Made by a program: the position numbers and the translations under genes. Of a stretch of 64,000 nt of DNA, positions 62,426-64,000 are shown piece by piece (within the stretch, counting starts at the first letter, position 1; each line of letters opens with the position of its first letter). The DNA comes from Bacteroidales bacterium (GTDB taxonomy: Bacteria; Bacteroidota; Bacteroidia; Bacteroidales; UBA12077), in assembly GCA_003446015.1 (NCBI GenBank), contig DMBU01000093.1, forward strand, positions 1 through 64,000, read 5' to 3'. The notes beneath the pieces were generated by a model. The model did no database searches, had not been told where the DNA came from, and saw only the letters and a list, made by a program, of their open reading frames with translations.

Positions 62426-62625
62426 ACAATTATTTTAGCAATTAAAATGTAATAAAAACAAAAATAAGTAAACTAATACAATAAATTTATGTTCTTACAT
62501 CTAACATACAATCTCAATTATTTTAAATTTTTTTACCCTCAACTAATTATTTTTAGTTGTTAGATTGATTTTAAAAATATAATTTTATCAATTATCAATA
62601 AAAATTAACCTTTAACACAAATAAA

Positions 62626-64000
62626 ATGAAAAGTTTTTTTAAGTATTTACTAGCCTCAGTATTAGGGGTATTATTAGCAGGAATTTTAATGTTTTTTATC
62701 ATTATTGGTGGTATTGGAGCAATGGTTTCTTCACAGGATCAACCTGTAAAAATAAAACCACACACCGTATTGCATGTTGAGCTTAATCAGCCTATTATGG
62801 ATAGAAATAGTAATAATCCGATGGCAAATTTTGATTTCGCCAGCTTTTCTCCTATTCAGCAACTTGGTTTAAACGATATTCTAAACAATATCGAAAAGGC
62901 AAAAACAGACCCAAACATCGATGGAATATATCTTGATTTAACGGCAATACCAGCAGGAATTGCTACCATCGAAGAAATACGAAATGCACTGATTAAGTTT
63001 AAAGAAACAGAGAAATTTATTCTGGCATATTCCGACACTTACACACAACCTTCGTACTATTTAGCAAGTGTTGCCGATAAAGTTTACATGAATCCTGAAG
63101 GATTACTTATGCTTGTTGGTTTGCGTGCCGAAATGATGTTCTTTAAAGAAACCATGGAGAAAATTGGTGTTGAACCCCAGATTATTCGTCATGGTAAGTT
63201 TAAAAGTGCGGTTGAGCCATTCATGTATAATAAAATGAGTGATGAAAATCGCGAACAAGTGATGACCTATATGGGATCAATTTGGAATCAGATGCTTAAA
63301 GGTATTTCACAAGAAAGAAATATCAGCATTAAAAAATTAAATGAATTATCCGATAATCTTACATTGAAGAATGCCAAAGCTGCAGTTGAAAATGGCTTAA
63401 TTGATGAACTAAAATATAAAGATGAGATTTTAGCTGAACTGGCTGAATTGACCAGCACAACAGATGATAGTAAGATTGAAAATATCTCATTATCAAAATA
63501 CACAAAGGTTCCTAATCATGAACGTAAATCATTGGAAAAAGATAAAATAGCTGTTGTTTATGCTAGTGGAGCCGTAATAATGGGCGAAGGCGAAGAAGGA
63601 ACTATTGGTTCGGATCGTATTTCAAAAGCAATTCGCGAAGCACGAAAAGATTCATCGGTAAAAGCAATTGTGTTTAGAGTAAATTCCGGAGGAGGAAGTG
63701 CCCTGGCTTCTGAAGTCATTTGGCGTGAAGTAAAATTAGCTCAGGAAGTTAAACCCGTTATAGCATCTATGGGTGATGTTGCAGCTTCCGGAGGATATTA
63801 TATTGTTGCTCCTGCTCAAAAAATTCTTGCCAGCCCAAATACAATTACCGGATCAATTGGGGTATTTGGTTTGTTGTTTAATGGCAAAGAACTATTGAAT
63901 GATAAATTAGGTATTCATGTTGATGTAGCTAAAACAAATAACTACTCTGATCTTGGAACTTTTAGCCGACGATTAACTGCACAAGAAAGGGAAGTGATCC
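62626..64000 (+). CDS. sppA: Signal peptide peptidase SppA, truncated by the window end
   Basis: At least 458 residues of a 67-kDa type SppA, cut at 64000, with no stop in the window. An N-terminal membrane helix (about 8-32, LLASVLGVLLAGILMFFIIIGG) is followed by two ClpP-like domains. The catalytic Lys is Lys193 in HGKFKSAVEPF and the nucleophile is Ser388 in DVAASGGYY, as in E. coli SppA. It degrades cleaved signal peptides in the inner membrane. The start is the ATG at 62626. About 130 C-terminal residues are expected beyond the edge. Confidence 0.93.
   Translation, partial: MKSFFKYLLASVLGVLLAGILMFFIIIGGIGAMVSSQDQPVKIKPHTVLHVELNQPIMDRNSNNPMANFDFASFSPIQQLGLNDILNNIEKAKTDPNIDGIYLDLTAIPAGIATIEEIRNALIKFKETEKFILAYSDTYTQPSYYLASVADKVYMNPEGLLMLVGLRAEMMFFKETMEKIGVEPQIIRHGKFKSAVEPFMYNKMSDENREQVMTYMGSIWNQMLKGISQERNISIKKLNELSDNLTLKNAKAAVENGLIDELKYKDEILAELAELTSTTDDSKIENISLSKYTKVPNHERKSLEKDKIAVVYASGAVIMGEGEEGTIGSDRISKAIREARKDSSVKAIVFRVNSGGGSALASEVIWREVKLAQEVKPVIASMGDVAASGGYYIVAPAQKILASPNTITGSIGVFGLLFNGKELLNDKLGIHVDVAKTNNYSDLGTFSRRLTAQEREVI

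Overview
The window comes from an AT-rich member of the Bacteroidota, most like the Bacteroidales/Marinilabiliales side of the phylum; this placement is by inference. The signs are promoters of the Bacteroidetes type (TTTG, 19-21 bases, TAnnTTTG), a secreted M28 peptidase with a type IX secretion C-terminal domain, a ribosomal protein S16 with a long acidic tail, Y_Y_Y propeller sensors, GIN-domain and MuiA-like proteins, and few Shine-Dalgarno sequences. Nothing looks like a prophage, insertion sequence, CRISPR array or integrated island. This is chromosomal core sequence with several short palindromic intergenic elements.

Layout. 1-11.7 kb: an NdpA-like/YwbE pair and a run of secreted peptide-degrading enzymes (M28, Xaa-Pro aminopeptidase, tricorn-like protease) mixed with a TPR protein, an epimerase, a small zinc-ribbon protein and a metallo-beta-lactamase-fold hydrolase. 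11.7-16 kb: the Mur ligase mpl, a GNAT/PLP-racemase pair, tRNA-Glu, rpsT and a LOG-family protein. 16-21.7 kb: a two-gene signalling operon, a TPR-caspase followed by a beta-propeller/SpoIIE phosphatase, with a terminator-like hairpin inside the start of the second gene. 21.7-30 kb: ribD and prmC-recX (divergent), a lipoprotein, prfB with its programmed +1 frameshift, a MuiA-like protein, a second M28 peptidase and tRNA-Ala(GGC). 30-36 kb: tonB, then leftward operons lipoprotein-EamA-S41-ruvC, serS and rplU-rpmA. 36.5-41.6 kb: a rightward operon of a small membrane protein, mutL, two rhomboid proteases and an EEP-family protein. 41.6-51 kb: a dehydratase, dapD with two glycosyltransferases, another glycosyltransferase, a Sua5-family gene, a GIN protein and a membrane nucleotide-sugar dehydratase with a thioesterase. 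51-64 kb: rpsP-rimM, dnaE, trxA, radC, an unknown gene with upp, an orphan FtsX-type permease, folK and a truncated sppA.

Most genes are housekeeping: translation (rpsT, rplU, rpmA, rpsP, rimM, serS, prfB, prmC, Sua5, two tRNAs), DNA replication and repair (dnaE, mutL, ruvC, recX, radC), and envelope or precursor synthesis (mpl, dapD, glycosyltransferases, ribD, folK, upp). At least nine peptidase-fold genes point to protein or peptide use and envelope proteolysis. The observations most worth a second look are the caspase/SpoIIE operon with its internal terminator-like hairpin, and a nearly identical 20-base palindrome placed 17-18 bases upstream of both the rplU and rpsP start codons, in opposite orientations.
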